From the NCBI RefSeq assembly GCF_001941445.1, contig NZ_CP009245.1, forward strand, positions 1,573,992-1,637,991: a DNA stretch of 64,000 nucleotides, in the 5' to 3' direction. Within the stretch, counting starts at the first letter, position 1. Every line of letters begins with the position of its first letter. A model generated the notes under the pieces. It saw nothing but the letters and a program-made list of their open reading frames with translations. It searched no databases and was not told where the DNA came from. A program made the position numbers and the translations under genes. The stretch comes from Corynebacterium aquilae DSM 44791. Its GTDB lineage: Bacteria; Actinomycetota; Actinomycetes; Mycobacteriales; Mycobacteriaceae. Below, piece after piece: positions 7,907-17,044 of this stretch.

Positions 7907-9979
7907 TTAGCCGAATTGGATGGGGTTGACTTGCAGCCGTATGGGCAGTTCGTCTTTCTGCGCGGCGCGTTGCGACATTGCGTGCTTGAGGGCACGTGCG
8001 AGGGCGGCGCGTTGGGAGATGGGAGCTCGCACGAGCAGTCGTTGGGCGGGACCAAAGCGCTTCTCGTCGTACTCGCCTGGGAGTTTCACACCCAGTGGCA
8101 GATCTGTCGGGCCGAGGTACACACTCCCGGGAGGAAGTTCGATGAGTTGCTGGATAGCATCCAGGCTGCGACCAGGGCCGTCGATGGCAGCCATCGACAC
8201 GCTTGGCGGTAGTTCAGTATCGCGGCGGGTTGCTAGTTCCGCTGCCGCAGCGCCGGCAGCGTCGAAGCGAATGAGTCGCTGCACGACAGGCAGCGCCGGA
8301 TCAGCCATGATGACGACTTGCCCACCGTGATCGTGCGGAGCGACGAGAGCTGCAGCATCCAGCCAACGCTTCAGGGCACGCTCTGTTGCCCGCAGATCTT
8401 GAAGCATCAGCAAGGCCCAGGTGTCGAGAAAGACAGCAGCGCCGTAGGATGCGTACGCGGCATCAGGTGAATCGGTGTCTTTGTCCGGCACTGCCACCCG
8501 GGGTTCGGCTCCCGGGGTGGAGATCACTAGCGCCGCTTTAGCTGGTACTTCGTCGAGCACTCGGGATCCGCCACTGCTAAGAACCGGTATCTGCGGGAAA
8601 GCTCGTCCCAGTTCTTCTGCGGTGCGTGCCGCACCAGTGACGTGTGCGCGCAGCCCGGATTGTCCGCACTCGTTGCACACATAATGGCCGTCGGGGCGAC
8701 CACACCACCGACATTCCGGGAGCGCATAGTCTTGCCCGCCTGGGCCCGCTGAACCCGACGGGATCGCCAAGGGGCCATGGCAGTGGCGACACCGCGCCGG
8801 GGTTCGGCAGTGGCCGCACTGCAAACTTGGCATGTATCCCGTGCGGGGAACCTGCACGAGAACTGGCCGATCGTCGGCAAGCGCTTTGCGCATGGCGTCG
8901 AAGGCTTGGCGGGGGATGCGCGCTACCCGCGCGAGGGGATCGCGCGCCATTTCAAAGTCGTTATCACCGCTGGCGCGGATCAGTGGCATGCGGGAGCGCA
9001 GGACTTCTCTGGGGGCGACCAGTTCGTGTGCCCATCCCGTTTCCACTAGCAGCTGTGCTTCTGCGGTGCGCGCGAATCCACCAATGATGAAGGCACATCC
9101 GGTGTGCGCGCTGCGGGTTGCCAGGACTTCTCGGGCATGGGGGTAGGGAGAAAGCCGGTCGACGAGGTTGTCGTTGCCATCGTCGAGCAGAACACACAGC
9201 CGAAGATTGTGCACTGGCGCAAACATGGCGGAACGCGTGCCGACGACAAGTCTTCCCTGACCATGGAGAATGGAAAGGAATCGACGGTAGCGGGCCTGGG
9301 GGCCTAAAGAAGCGGACAGTTCCGTGATCTGTTTCGCGCCTACGTGGCTCTTGAGTTCTTTTACCGTTCGATCCAAGGTTTTTTGGTCGGGAACGACGAT
9401 GAGCACTCCCCCGCCACCGGCAGCAACTTTGGTGGCAAGTGCTGCTAGTGCTTGCATGTGGCTGTCGTGGGGAATCCACTGCCAGACGGCACGCGCGGGC
9501 TGCCCAGCCAGTACAGCGTCCACGAAGGATTCGCCGTACCGGTAGGTCAACCAGTCTGAAAGGTCGGGCTCGGTGACACTACCCAGTTCTTCCCATGCGG
9601 TTGTAGTGTCGGAGCTTTCGGCACCGGCGTGTCGTGGCGGTATGGCCAGTCGAATGACGTCGCTGCGGGTGCCGGCGTAGCGTTCGGCGACGGCTTCGAC
9701 GAGCCTTAGAGAGTCTGGGGGTAGAACGACTTCCGGTGAGATGACCTTTTCGATCCAGGCCAGTTTGCCGTCGTACTCGGCCTCGGCGGATCGGGAGAGG
9801 ATGATGCCATCGACGCGACGCCCGTGGAAGAAGATCCTGACTTTCACGCCAGGCTGCGCGATGTCGTGTTGTTCTTCTTTGACGTGGTAGTCAAACGCCC
9901 GGTCCAGGTGCGCCAGCGGCAGCAGCGGAAGCACTTGGGCAACCGGCAAATGTGGCGCGGGGATTCGGGAGGTTGGCAT
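7907..9979 (-). CDS. priA: Primosomal protein PriA, helicase-inactive actinobacterial type
   Basis: Replication-restart protein that recognises stalled forks. I choose the ATG at 9979 (MPTSRIPAPHLPVAQVLPLL), since the longer reading adds 16 residues unlike the family. The N-terminal DNA-binding domain is clear (LPLAHLDRAFDYHV, GVKVRIFFHGRRVDGII). The zinc cluster region has CGHC...CRHC...CRWC...CNEC in the last third. Where E. coli PriA has a Walker A loop, this protein reads AAGGGGVLIVVPDQKTL, with no GKT/S, and no DEAH box is visible. This matches annotated actinobacterial PriA proteins thought to lack helicase activity. Length is 690 residues. Confidence 0.9.
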   Translation of the reverse strand: MPTSRIPAPHLPVAQVLPLLPLAHLDRAFDYHVKEEQHDIAQPGVKVRIFFHGRRVDGIILSRSAEAEYDGKLAWIEKVISPEVVLPPDSLRLVEAVAERYAGTRSDVIRLAIPPRHAGAESSDTTTAWEELGSVTEPDLSDWLTYRYGESFVDAVLAGQPARAVWQWIPHDSHMQALAALATKVAAGGGGVLIVVPDQKTLDRTVKELKSHVGAKQITELSASLGPQARYRRFLSILHGQGRLVVGTRSAMFAPVHNLRLCVLLDDGNDNLVDRLSPYPHAREVLATRSAHTGCAFIIGGFARTAEAQLLVETGWAHELVAPREVLRSRMPLIRASGDNDFEMARDPLARVARIPRQAFDAMRKALADDRPVLVQVPRTGYMPSLQCGHCRTPARCRHCHGPLAIPSGSAGPGGQDYALPECRWCGRPDGHYVCNECGQSGLRAHVTGAARTAEELGRAFPQIPVLSSGGSRVLDEVPAKAALVISTPGAEPRVAVPDKDTDSPDAAYASYGAAVFLDTWALLMLQDLRATERALKRWLDAAALVAPHDHGGQVVIMADPALPVVQRLIRFDAAGAAAAELATRRDTELPPSVSMAAIDGPGRSLDAIQQLIELPPGSVYLGPTDLPLGVKLPGEYDEKRFGPAQRLLVRAPISQRAALARALKHAMSQRAAQKDELPIRLQVNPIQFG

Positions 9980-10063
9980 GCGAATAACTCTAATGGTTGG
10001 GGCGCAATCGCGAGCAAAGGCCTGCAATTATTGATCTGCCAGCTGTTTTTGGGCGCGCATGCG

Positions 10064-10096
10064 CCAAGGGACGCCACTGGTCGTGGCGTCCCTTGG
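10064..10096 (-). terminator. Hairpin after metK
   Basis: A 14-base-pair perfect stem (CCAAGGGACGCCAC with its complement) around a five-base loop lies about 24 bases past the metK stop on the minus strand. It has no long U tract but is placed exactly between metK and priA and is probably a terminator or 3'-end stabiliser. Confidence 0.6.
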
Positions 10097-10119
10097 TGTT
10101 GGAGGTGCGGGCCGGCTAT

Positions 10120-11349
10120 TTAGAGGCCGGCGGCTGCGCGCAGTTGCTCGGCGCGATCCGTGCGCTCCCACGGCACATCTAGGTCGGTGCGGCCGAAGTG
10201 GCCGTACGCGGCGGTCTGTGCGTAGATCGGGCGCAGCAGGTCGAGCTCGCGGATGATGCTGGCGGGGCGCAGGTCGAAGACCTTTTCCACAGCCTGCTGG
10301 ATGTCGGAGTCTTTCAGTCCGTTTTTCGCGGTGCCGAAGGTCTCAACGTACAGGCCGACGGGGTTGGCGCGGCCAATGGCGTAGGCGACCTGAACCTCAG
10401 CGCGGTCAGCAAGGCCTGCAGCCACGATGTTTTTGGCAACCCAGCGCATTGCGTAGGCGCCGGAACGGTCAACCTTGCTGGGATCCTTGCCGGAGAAAGC
10501 ACCACCGCCGTGGCGGGCCATGCCGCCATAGGTGTCGACGATGATCTTGCGGCCGGTCAGTCCTGCATCCCCCATGGGGCCACCCAGGATGAAGCTTCCG
10601 GAGGGGTTGACGAACAGCTGCAGTTCGTCGTCGACGAGGTGCTGTACGCCAGCCTGCTCGAGAACATAGTCGACAACCTGGGTGCGGATCTGATCCTTGA
10701 GCCGCTCCTGGGTTACTTCACGGTCGTGCTGGGTCGACACGACGATGGTGTCGATGCGCACGGGGCGGTTCTGGTCGTCGTAGGCGATGGTGACCTGGGT
10801 TTTGCCGTCGGGCCGCAGGTTGCTCACGATGTCGTTTTTGCGGACGTCGGTCAGTCGGCGGGCCAGCTGGTGCGCGATGGAGATCGGCAGCGGCATGTAT
10901 TCCGGGGTTTCGTTGGTGGCGTAGCCGAACATCAGGCCCTGGTCGCCGGCACCAATCTGGCCGTCGGCCTGCTCGTCGGTGTGATCGGCTTTGTCGGTGG
11001 GGGTGGAAACACCGGCACCGATTTCGCCCGACTGCTCGCCAATGGCGACGGAAACGCCGCAGGAGTTGCCGTCGAATCCAACATCGGAACTGGTGAATCC
11101 GATGTCGCACAGTTTGTTACGCACCAGGCGGGGAATTTCGACGTAGCCGCTGGTCTTTACTTCGCCGACGACCTGTACCAGACCGGTGGTGACGACGGTT
11201 TCTACTGCGACGCGGGCGTTGGGGTCCTGGGCAAGCATGGCGTCCAGGATGGTGTCGGAGATGGCGTCGCAAATTTTGTCCGGGTGGCCTTCAGTGACGG
11301 ACTCACTGGTAAACAGGCGGAGATTCTGGGAGTTGTTACCCACGTGCAT
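10120..11349 (-). CDS. metK: S-adenosylmethionine synthetase
   Basis: Makes S-adenosylmethionine from methionine and ATP. Family motifs are intact: [20 protein letters not shown] at the N-terminus, [12 protein letters not shown] near residue 125 and the metal/phosphate loop [16 protein letters not shown] near residue 270. The start is uncertain between the ATG at 11349 and the GTG two codons later; an upstream extension would not match the family. A 409-residue product is normal. The gene is monocistronic by appearance, with a strong promoter at 11530-11558 containing a McbR-type operator, a hairpin upstream ending coaBC and one downstream. Expression is therefore probably repressed by McbR according to sulfur/methionine status. 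Confidence 0.95.
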   Translation of the reverse strand: MHVGNNSQNLRLFTSESVTEGHPDKICDAISDTILDAMLAQDPNARVAVETVVTTGLVQVVGEVKTSGYVEIPRLVRNKLCDIGFTSSDVGFDGNSCGVSVAIGEQSGEIGAGVSTPTDKADHTDEQADGQIGAGDQGLMFGYATNETPEYMPLPISIAHQLARRLTDVRKNDIVSNLRPDGKTQVTIAYDDQNRPVRIDTIVVSTQHDREVTQERLKDQIRTQVVDYVLEQAGVQHLVDDELQLFVNPSGSFILGGPMGDAGLTGRKIIVDTYGGMARHGGGAFSGKDPSKVDRSGAYAMRWVAKNIVAAGLADRAEVQVAYAIGRANPVGLYVETFGTAKNGLKDSDIQQAVEKVFDLRPASIIRELDLLRPIYAQTAAYGHFGRTDLDVPWERTDRAEQLRAAAGL

Positions 11350-11529
11350 GTTCCAATCGAAAAGAAAGAAGTTGAGTGTGTGACGGGCGCCGGCGTTCGG
11401 GAACGTGTGCGTAATGCGCTGTACGGGGCGTGTGCCGTCGTGGAGGTTTTCTGGCCGATGCACCGAGCATTGTCGACTGAATGTCTGGCTCACACAGGAC
11501 ATGGGGGCATACGGCAGCTACACAAAGCA

Positions 11530-11558
11530 AATATAGACTAAGCGGTCTAGCTAGTCAA
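11530..11558 (-). promoter_or_regulatory. metK promoter (-35 TTGACT, -10 TATATT)
   Basis: Reading the minus strand, TTGACT and TATATT are separated by exactly 17 bases, near the consensus for the housekeeping sigma factor. It lies about 180 bases before the metK start, giving a long 5' leader. Confidence 0.65.
11534..11549. promoter_or_regulatory. Predicted McbR operator
   Basis: The 16-base palindrome TAGAC-TAAGCG-GTCTA matches the published McbR consensus TAGAC-N6-GTCTA without mismatch. It starts within the -10 hexamer and fills most of the spacer of the metK promoter, an ideal repression position. McbR is the TetR-type repressor of methionine and cysteine genes in corynebacteria and metK is a known target in C. 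glutamicum. Confidence 0.8.
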
Positions 11559-11590
11559 TTCCCTTGTGACTAATTGCTGGCCACGCCTCT

Positions 11591-11626
11591 GCCCAAAAGG
11601 CCTTTTATCTGGCCTTTTCTTTGGGC
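11591..11626 (-). terminator. Terminator after coaBC
   Basis: GCCCAAA-AGGCC and its complement form an imperfect stem just 6 bases past the coaBC stop codon on the minus strand. The position and GC-rich stem suggest a transcription terminator. Confidence 0.6.
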
Positions 11627-11632
11627 AAGCTG

Positions 11633-12898
11633 TTAGTTTTGGGCTGCGCGGTGCGCGACGACCGCGTCCAGGATTTGGGAAGCTACCTGATATTTTGTGC
11701 CTGCCGGAACTAGTTGTTCTGCACCGCGAGAGTCCAGCAGCCACCCCTGGTTGGTGGCTTGTCCGAAGACTTTTCCTTCCCCAACTTCGTTGACCATGAG
11801 GATGTCGCAGCCTTTTTTGGCTAGTTTGATCCGCCCGTAGTCGGCGGCGGTTTTTTGGGTGTCGCCGGTTTCTGCGGCGAAGCCGACGATGGTGGTGTCG
11901 GCGGGGATGGCGCCTTGGTGGCGTGTGGCGACAACTCCGGCGAGAATGTCGGGGTTTTCGACGAGGTCGATGTGCGACAGCGCGTCGCTGGATTGGCCTT
12001 TTTTGAGTTTGGAGTTGGCTGCGTGGTGGGGTCGGAAGTCGGCTACTGCTGCGGCCATCACGATGATGTCGTTGCGTGGGGCTAGCTCGTTGATTTTTTC
12101 TTCGAGCTCAAGCGCGCTGGTGACGGGAATAACTTGCGCCCCGATTGGGGTGGGCATCTCGACGGTGGCGCCTTTGACAACGGTGACCCGGGCGCCGCGT
12201 TGGGCGGCGATTTCGGCCAGGGCGAAGCCTTGTTTTCCGGAGGAATGGTTGCCGATGAAACGTACCGGGTCGATAGCTTCGCGGGTGCCACCGGCAGAGA
12301 TCACCACGTTGAGACCTTCCATGTCACGGGGCAGTGCTCCCGCCTGGCGAACGTATTCGGTGAGCGCAAAAATTTGTTCGGGATCCGGCAGCCGGCCGGG
12401 CCCGGTGTCTTTACCGGTGAGGCGACCGTGGGCCGGCTCGAGGACTGTCAGGCCGCGGCGTCGCAGAGTGGCCACGTTGTCCTGGGTGGCTGGGTTGTTC
12501 CACATTTCTGTGTGCATGGCGGGTGCGACCACGATTGGGCAGGTCGCGACGAGACAGGTCGCGGTCAGGAGGTCGTCTGCGCGCCCTGCCGCCAGGCGGG
12601 CGATGACGTCTGCGGTCGCTGGCGCGATCACGACCACATCAGCCTGCTGGCCGACGGCGACGTGGCGCACCTCGTCGACGGCATCAAACACGGTGGTTGA
12701 TACGGGGTTTCCGGACAGCGCTTCGAAGGTGGCTTTGCCAACGAATTCCAGGGCTGCTGGGGTGGGGACCACGCGCACATCGTGCCCGGTTTCACCAAAA
12801 AGCCGCACGAGGTGGCACGCCTTGTAGGCGGCGATTCCGCCGGCGACGCCGACCACAACGCGAACGGGTGCGGGGACTTCAGGTGTGGATTGAGACAT
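11633..12898 (-). CDS. coaBC: Bifunctional phosphopantothenoylcysteine decarboxylase / phosphopantothenate-cysteine ligase
   Basis: Catalyses two successive steps of coenzyme A synthesis. The N-terminal FMN-dependent decarboxylase (CoaC, residues about 10-190) shows GGIAAYKACHLVRL, PATADVIARLAAGRADDLLT and the substrate motif PAMHTEMWNNPATQ. The C-terminal ligase (CoaB) begins near residue 195 with ISAGGTREAIDPVRFIGNHS and SSGKQGFALAEIAAQRGA. Length 421 is normal. In many bacteria rpoZ and gmk lie upstream, as here, where rpoZ ends 247 bases before with its own terminator. Older name: dfp. Confidence 0.95.
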   Translation of the reverse strand: MSQSTPEVPAPVRVVVGVAGGIAAYKACHLVRLFGETGHDVRVVPTPAALEFVGKATFEALSGNPVSTTVFDAVDEVRHVAVGQQADVVVIAPATADVIARLAAGRADDLLTATCLVATCPIVVAPAMHTEMWNNPATQDNVATLRRRGLTVLEPAHGRLTGKDTGPGRLPDPEQIFALTEYVRQAGALPRDMEGLNVVISAGGTREAIDPVRFIGNHSSGKQGFALAEIAAQRGARVTVVKGATVEMPTPIGAQVIPVTSALELEEKINELAPRNDIIVMAAAVADFRPHHAANSKLKKGQSSDALSHIDLVENPDILAGVVATRHQGAIPADTTIVGFAAETGDTQKTAADYGRIKLAKKGCDILMVNEVGEGKVFGQATNQGWLLDSRGAEQLVPAGTKYQVASQILDAVVAHRAAQN

Positions 12899-13093
12899 GT
12901 CGATGGTGATCCTTAAAAAACAGCAATCGTGAAACGGCCGCTGGCGCTGCGGTGGCGCGCAGGCTCATGGGCAATTGCCCCTACCCTACCCAACCGTTTG
13001 TCACAACATCTTCAGGTAGTGCACTTTGGTTCCTGTCGCCGGCGGGCTTGGCGGCGTGCGCTGGTGGATAAAAGCGCGCTGGGGACACAAAAA

Positions 13094-13127
13094 GGGCCTT
13101 ACCGGCACGGTGTGTGCGGCAAGACCC
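13094..13127 (-). terminator. Terminator after rpoZ
   Basis: Minus strand: GGGTCTTGCCGCAC and CCGGTAAGGCCC form an interrupted stem of about 12 pairs followed by TTTTTGTG. It lies 19 bases after the rpoZ stop and is a convincing intrinsic terminator for the mihF-gmk-rpoZ unit. Confidence 0.7.
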
Positions 13128-13145
13128 ATTGGGTGTCGGCCGTGT

Positions 13146-13451
13146 TTAGCCTTCCTGGTGCTCCAGGAGGCCGCGGTCGATCTCACGCAGTGCGATCGTC
13201 AGCGGCTTTTCTTCCTTAGTGTGGTTCACCAGGGGACCCACGTACTCGAAGACGCCTTCCTCCTGCTGCAGCTCGTAGCTGTTGATCTGGCGAGCACGCT
13301 TCGCAGCGAAAATCACCAGCGCGTACTTGGAAGACACGTGTTTCAGCAGATTGTCGATCGGCGGAGCGGTAATACCTACCGGCGGATCGAAGATCTCGTC
13401 GTTCACTGCCCGGTCGTGGGCGAGCTTCAGGTCAGTTGCAACGTCAGTCAC
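13146..13451 (-). CDS. rpoZ: RNA polymerase omega subunit
   Basis: Small subunit that aids assembly and folding of RNA polymerase and contributes to ppGpp responses in some bacteria. The actinobacterial signature is clear: [16 protein letters not shown], then [22 protein letters not shown] and the C-terminal [19 protein letters not shown] place the start at the GTG at 13451 ([15 protein letters not shown]), because the longer ATG reading from 13529 adds 26 residues rich in Trp/Arg that do not resemble omega. No strong Shine-Dalgarno precedes the GTG. The product has 101 residues, as expected. It follows gmk by about 115 bases. Confidence 0.88.
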   Translation of the reverse strand: MTDVATDLKLAHDRAVNDEIFDPPVGITAPPIDNLLKHVSSKYALVIFAAKRARQINSYELQQEEGVFEYVGPLVNHTKEEKPLTIALREIDRGLLEHQEG

Positions 13452-13566
13452 GTCAACTCGTTTTCGTGGTTGTTTGAAAATGATTCGTTCAGCGCACCAG
13501 CTTAGCTGGTTAAAGCCACCACGCACCATCCTAAGAGACGGTGCGGTGGCTTCTAGTGCGCCTGGT

Positions 13567-14142
13567 CTAGACTTCGCCCATCAAAATGGCGCGAATCTGG
13601 CTCACTGCGTCATCGACGTTGTCGTTGACAACGATGTGGCGGAACTCGTCTTGTGCGGCGAGTTCACCTCGCGCAGTTTCCAGACGACGGTCGATGACAT
13701 CCTGCGGCTCGGTTCCGCGACCGGTGAGGCGTTCAACGAGAACGTCCCAGGACGGCGGCGCCAGGAAAACGGTGTGTGCTTCTGGCTTGAGTGCAGCAAT
13801 GGCGCGGGCGCCGATCAGGTCGACTTCAACCAGAACGGGTCGTCCCTGGCCCAGCGCATCTTCGACAGGCTGGGCTGGGGTGCCGGATCGCTGCAGACCG
13901 CCGTGGATGTCTGCCCATTCCAACATGCGACCTTGGTCGATGTTTTCCTGGAATTGCTCCGGGGTGACGTAGAAGTAGTCAACTCCGTCCTGTTCCCCGG
14001 GGCGGGGTGCGCGGGTGGTCATCGACACCGAGAAGTACATCTCGGGGATTTCCTCGCGCAGGCGATGAACCACCGTGGACTTACCAACGGCAGAGGGGCC
14101 GGCCAGAACGACCAGCTGTCCCTTGGGGTTATCGCCGGACAT
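13567..14142 (-). CDS. gmk: Guanylate kinase
   Basis: Phosphorylates GMP to GDP. The P-loop [14 protein letters not shown] lies near residues 15-28 and the GMP-binding region [19 protein letters not shown] near residue 42. [20 protein letters not shown] and the lid region with [11 protein letters not shown] also fit. Length is 191 residues. The start codon is three bases from the stop of mihF, so both come from one transcript, a conserved arrangement in actinobacteria. Confidence 0.95.
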   Translation of the reverse strand: MSGDNPKGQLVVLAGPSAVGKSTVVHRLREEIPEMYFSVSMTTRAPRPGEQDGVDYFYVTPEQFQENIDQGRMLEWADIHGGLQRSGTPAQPVEDALGQGRPVLVEVDLIGARAIAALKPEAHTVFLAPPSWDVLVERLTGRGTEPQDVIDRRLETARGELAAQDEFRHIVVNDNVDDAVSQIRAILMGEV

Positions 14143-14144
14143 TT

Positions 14145-14471
14145 TTAGTCCTCGGAAGCGAAGCCGAAACGCTCCAGCAGGGCACGACGCTGACGCTCAC
14201 CCAGGCCACGCAGGCGACGGGTCTGAGCAATCTCCAGCTCGTCCATGATTTCCTTAGCCTTGACCTTGCCGACCTTGGGCAGAGCCTCCAGCAGGGCAGA
14301 GACCTTGGTCTTGCCGATGATCTCGTCGCTCTGAGCCTTGTCCAGAACTTCCTTGAGGTTGGTGTTGCCGCGCTTGAGGTTCTCCTTCAGCTCAGCGCGT
14401 GCCTTGCGAGCCTCAGCGGCCTTCGCGAGGGCTTCCTTGCGCTGCTCGTCGGTCAACTTGGGAAGGGCCAC
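14145..14471 (-). CDS. mihF: Actinobacterial integration host factor MihF
   Basis: Nucleoid-associated DNA-bending protein specific to actinobacteria. The start is a GTG at 14471 preceded by a strong Shine-Dalgarno (GGAGG, 7 bases spacing), giving a 108-residue protein beginning [15 protein letters not shown]. Longer readings lack this support. The sequence has the long basic N-terminal helix ([20 protein letters not shown]) followed by the helix-hairpin-helix-like core [20 protein letters not shown] and the conserved tail [17 protein letters not shown]. It heads the mihF-gmk operon. The leader upstream is long (see the intergenic entry). Confidence 0.93.
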   Translation of the reverse strand: MALPKLTDEQRKEALAKAAEARKARAELKENLKRGNTNLKEVLDKAQSDEIIGKTKVSALLEALPKVGKVKAKEIMDELEIAQTRRLRGLGERQRRALLERFGFASED

Positions 14472-15064
14472 GGGGTTTCCTCCATCTAAAAATTTTCGGA
14501 TGTCCACACGCCACACATCCCGCGAGATACAGGGAGCAAGCAACGCATTGAAAGGCGTTGTAAAAAAGCTCCCGCACTAACGCTATGTGCGACCTGGACT
14601 TTTGTACATGTTTCACGGCCGTAACCTGCTAAATTTCAAGCATGTCGGCTGCGAAGCTTCAGCTAGTCTAGCACTGCACCGACAAAAACCAAGGTGAACC
14701 CCCCCAAGTACCTGGTGAAAGCCACTTCATCAACTCCCGGCGAAGAATCTATCCACGCAGGTCATGGCGGCTTTTCCAGGATTAAAGATTCTCACGACAC
14801 GCGAGAAGATTTTCCGGGCACCTCTCCCCCACCACAGACACTCCTTGCCCGCACCGTTCACCCCAAGTGACCTGCACAAACATTCACTTCCACCACATGG
14901 GCACCATTCGGCACAACCGTGGCGTCGTCTGCAGACACAAAGAAGACAGCGAATGCCGGCTTTTATGCACTCCGACCCACGCCCCTGAAGGAAGCAACCC
15001 AGCGACTAGCTCAGCGCGACAACCAAGCGGCCACACCGACATAAAATGCCACCAGAGTAAAGTA
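14472..15064. other. Divergent intergenic region between mihF and the AEC permease
   Basis: No convincing gene. On the minus strand a plausible mihF promoter is TTGGTT-N16-TAGACT near 14660-14690, implying a leader of roughly 190 bases. The leader holds a 6-bp stem CAACGC/GCGTTG at 14541-14560. Toward the permease no good promoter or Shine-Dalgarno was found. Confidence 0.4.
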
Positions 15065-15979
15065 ATGCCAATGATTGGCGTTATTGAAGGTTTCAGCATC
15101 ATCTTCGCAGTGATCGCGGTGGGCTACATCCTGTCACGCACGGGGATTATCGCCAATGACTCTCAGCGTCTTGTGCTTAACAAGGTGGCCTTTTACGCCG
15201 CCACGCCCGCCCTGCTGTTTAGCGTCGTCTCCCACTCCGCCCCCAACCACCTCTTCTCACCGGTCATCGGCGTTCAGGCACTCTCCGCGGCAATAACCGC
15301 CAGCATTTTCGCCGCGATATCTCTCCTCGTGTTTCGCACCGATAAAGAATCCACCGTGATGGGCGCCGCTGCGAGTTGCTATGTCAATTCCAATAACATC
15401 GGTCTTCCTGTCGGCATCTACGTTTTGGGCAACGCCGCCTATGTTCCCCCACTGCTGGTAGTCCAGCTCACCGTCTTTACCCCTATTATTTTGGCGCTCA
15501 TTGCTCCCGGCTCCGTCGGTAGCGCACTGCGCCAGGCGCTATTGAGCCCCATCGTGGTGGCCAGCGCGGCGGGCGTCGCGGTAAGCCTAGGTGGAGTGCA
15601 CCTCCCAGAGGTGATCGATGAGCCACTGAAGATTCTTGGCGGAGCCTCGATTCCCATGATCCTGATCAGCTTTGGCGCTTCCCTGCACGATGCGCGCCCT
15701 CTGCGGGATGCCACGGAAAGGGCAGCCGCACTAACTTCGACTGGTTTGAAGATCCTGGCGATGCCTGCAATTTCAGCCCTCCTGGCTCTCACCTTTGGCC
15801 TGCGTGGCGACGCCCTGTACGCCTGCGTCATTTTGGCAGCATTGCCCACCGCCCAAAACGTGTACAACTATGCCGCAACCTATCAAAAAGGAATGGTCGT
15901 CGCTCGCGATACCATCTTGCTTACGACCTTCATATCCCTCCCGGCCATGCTGGCGGTGGCCGTAATTTTTGGCAGGTAG
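15065..15979 (+). CDS. AEC-family (auxin efflux carrier-like) membrane permease
   Basis: Integral membrane transporter of about 304 residues with roughly ten hydrophobic segments. The start is MPMIGVIEGFSIIFAVIAVGY (ATG at 15065; the ATG two codons on is equally possible). Typical family features are the N-terminal helix with GYILSRTGII, the segment NKVAFYAATPALLFSVV, the SNNIGLPVGIYVLG motif in the middle helix and the second half with LGGASIPMILISFGASL. AEC proteins move small organic acids such as malate or malonate, or auxins in plants; the substrate cannot be read here. The Shine-Dalgarno is weak. It stands alone on the plus strand at the left edge of an accessory-looking block. Confidence 0.85.
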   Translation: MPMIGVIEGFSIIFAVIAVGYILSRTGIIANDSQRLVLNKVAFYAATPALLFSVVSHSAPNHLFSPVIGVQALSAAITASIFAAISLLVFRTDKESTVMGAAASCYVNSNNIGLPVGIYVLGNAAYVPPLLVVQLTVFTPIILALIAPGSVGSALRQALLSPIVVASAAGVAVSLGGVHLPEVIDEPLKILGGASIPMILISFGASLHDARPLRDATERAAALTSTGLKILAMPAISALLALTFGLRGDALYACVILAALPTAQNVYNYAATYQKGMVVARDTILLTTFISLPAMLAVAVIFGR

Positions 15980-16049
15980 CCCTTGCAAGTAGTGCAGTTT
16001 GGCCCTGAGAAACTTGGCATTTTTCCAGCGCACAAGCGCCCGTTCGGCC

Positions 16050-16055
16050 TAGATT
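16050..16055 (+). promoter_or_regulatory. Candidate -10 box for a leaderless transcript
   Basis: TAGATT ends seven bases before the ATG at 16063. The spacing places the transcription start at or near the A of the start codon. No good -35 was recognised. Confidence 0.45.
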
Positions 16056-16062
16056 ACTGGGT

Positions 16063-16434
16063 ATGGAAATGAAAGCAATCACAGAGTGGACCCTGCTCAG
16101 CGAGATCCCTATCCCCCAAGACGTCACCCAGCTTCTGGTTCAAGGCGAGGTCGCTTACGCAGCCTTTAAAACCTTTCGCGACAGCGCAATCTTTACGAAC
16201 AAACGCCTCATCGTCAGGGACGCGCAAGGAATCACCGGCAAGAAGGTGGAGATCTACTCTCTGCCGTACAGCTCAATCAACATGTGGTCTACGGAAAACG
16301 CCGGCACCATGGACTTCAATGCCGAGGTCGAATTGTGGACCAGGGCCGGGCACATCAAAATCAAGCTCGGTCGGGGCGTCGATGTGAGACGCTTTGACCA
16401 GATGATTGCCCACGCCGTACTCATCGGCGGGTAG
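16063..16434 (+). CDS. Small PH-domain (bPH type) protein
   Basis: A 123-residue soluble protein resembling bacterial pleckstrin-homology-like domains (DUF1696/bPH_1 type). Visible features are the GEVAYAAFKTFRDSAIFTNKRLIVRD block (family pattern: E-x-x-x-A-F-K-x-x-R-D-x-x-x-F-T-N-x-R-L), the GKKVEIYSLPYSSI strand and the acidic/aromatic segment MDFNAEVELWTRAG. Related proteins form ring-like oligomers, but their cellular role is unknown. There is no signal peptide or membrane segment. The gene is single, with a -10 box at the start codon and a good terminator 22 bases after the stop. Confidence 0.75.
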   Translation: MEMKAITEWTLLSEIPIPQDVTQLLVQGEVAYAAFKTFRDSAIFTNKRLIVRDAQGITGKKVEIYSLPYSSINMWSTENAGTMDFNAEVELWTRAGHIKIKLGRGVDVRRFDQMIAHAVLIGG

Positions 16435-16455
16435 TTCACACTTTCATACACGCAA

Positions 16456-16488
16456 CACCAGGAGCAGTCCTTGCTCCTGGTGTTTTTT
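16456..16488 (+). terminator. Intrinsic terminator after the PH-domain gene
   Basis: CACCAGGAGCA and TGCTCCTGGTG form a perfect 11-base-pair stem with a short loop, followed by TTTTTT. This is a textbook Rho-independent terminator on the plus strand. Confidence 0.9.
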
Positions 16489-16509
16489 CGCAAAAGCCCG
16501 TCAACAAGT

Positions 16510-16523
16510 TACGTATTTACGTA
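16510..16523. promoter_or_regulatory. Palindromic operator candidate TACGTA-TT-TACGTA
   Basis: Two copies of the palindrome TACGTA are separated by two bases, making both a direct and an inverted repeat. It ends 11 bases before the ATG of the HTH regulator gene and overlaps the presumed -10 box (TATTCT, 16522-16527). Position and symmetry suggest autoregulation by the adjacent regulator. Confidence 0.5.
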
Positions 16524-16534
16524 TTCTTTGAAGC

Positions 16535-17044
16535 ATGATGGCTTTTGACGACCTCGAATCACGACTCGCAGCACTCGAACGCCGAGTTCACGCCCTAGAA
16601 CACCACCACCCCGCAGACCCCACGACTAACACCACAGAAGCCCCCAACACCACAGGCACCTTCTGGTTGTTGGACGGCATCGAAAAACACCACCAGCAAG
16701 ACTCCGTCATCTACGGCGGCATCGACGGCACAATCCGCTGGCAAATGGGCGCCACCATCGACTCGCTAGAAGCAGCCGACTGGAGCCAGAACGCCGAAAC
16801 CATTGCCGCCCTTGGGCACCCCGTCCGCCTCCAAGTACTCCACATGATCTCCCAAGGCATCACCACCGTCCGCGAACTCGCCGACAACAGCACCCTAGGA
16901 ACCACCGGACAGATCTACCACCACATCAAACAACTCCGCGCCGCCGGATGGCTCACCGCCGGCGACAACCACAACTGGGTCATCCCCGCCGCCCGCAGAA
17001 TCCCCCTCCTCGTCATCCTGTCGGCAACCAAGGATCCCTCATGA
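16535..17044 (+). CDS. ArsR-like winged-helix transcriptional regulator with N-terminal coiled coil
   Basis: A 169-residue DNA-binding protein. Residues about 5-25 (LESRLAALERRVHALEHH) form a short heptad coiled coil, followed by a Thr/Pro-rich linker. The C-terminal half has the ArsR-type winged helix: ETIAALGHPVRLQVLHMIS, then TTVRELADNSTLGTTGQIYHHIKQLRAAGWL (recognition helix and wing). No metal-binding CxC or His cluster typical of metal sensors is visible. The last codon region overlaps the next gene (ATGA), so regulator and beta-lactamase-fold protein are coupled. A perfect palindrome sits just upstream of the start. The effector is unknown. Confidence 0.78.
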   Translation: MMAFDDLESRLAALERRVHALEHHHPADPTTNTTEAPNTTGTFWLLDGIEKHHQQDSVIYGGIDGTIRWQMGATIDSLEAADWSQNAETIAALGHPVRLQVLHMISQGITTVRELADNSTLGTTGQIYHHIKQLRAAGWLTAGDNHNWVIPAARRIPLLVILSATKDPS

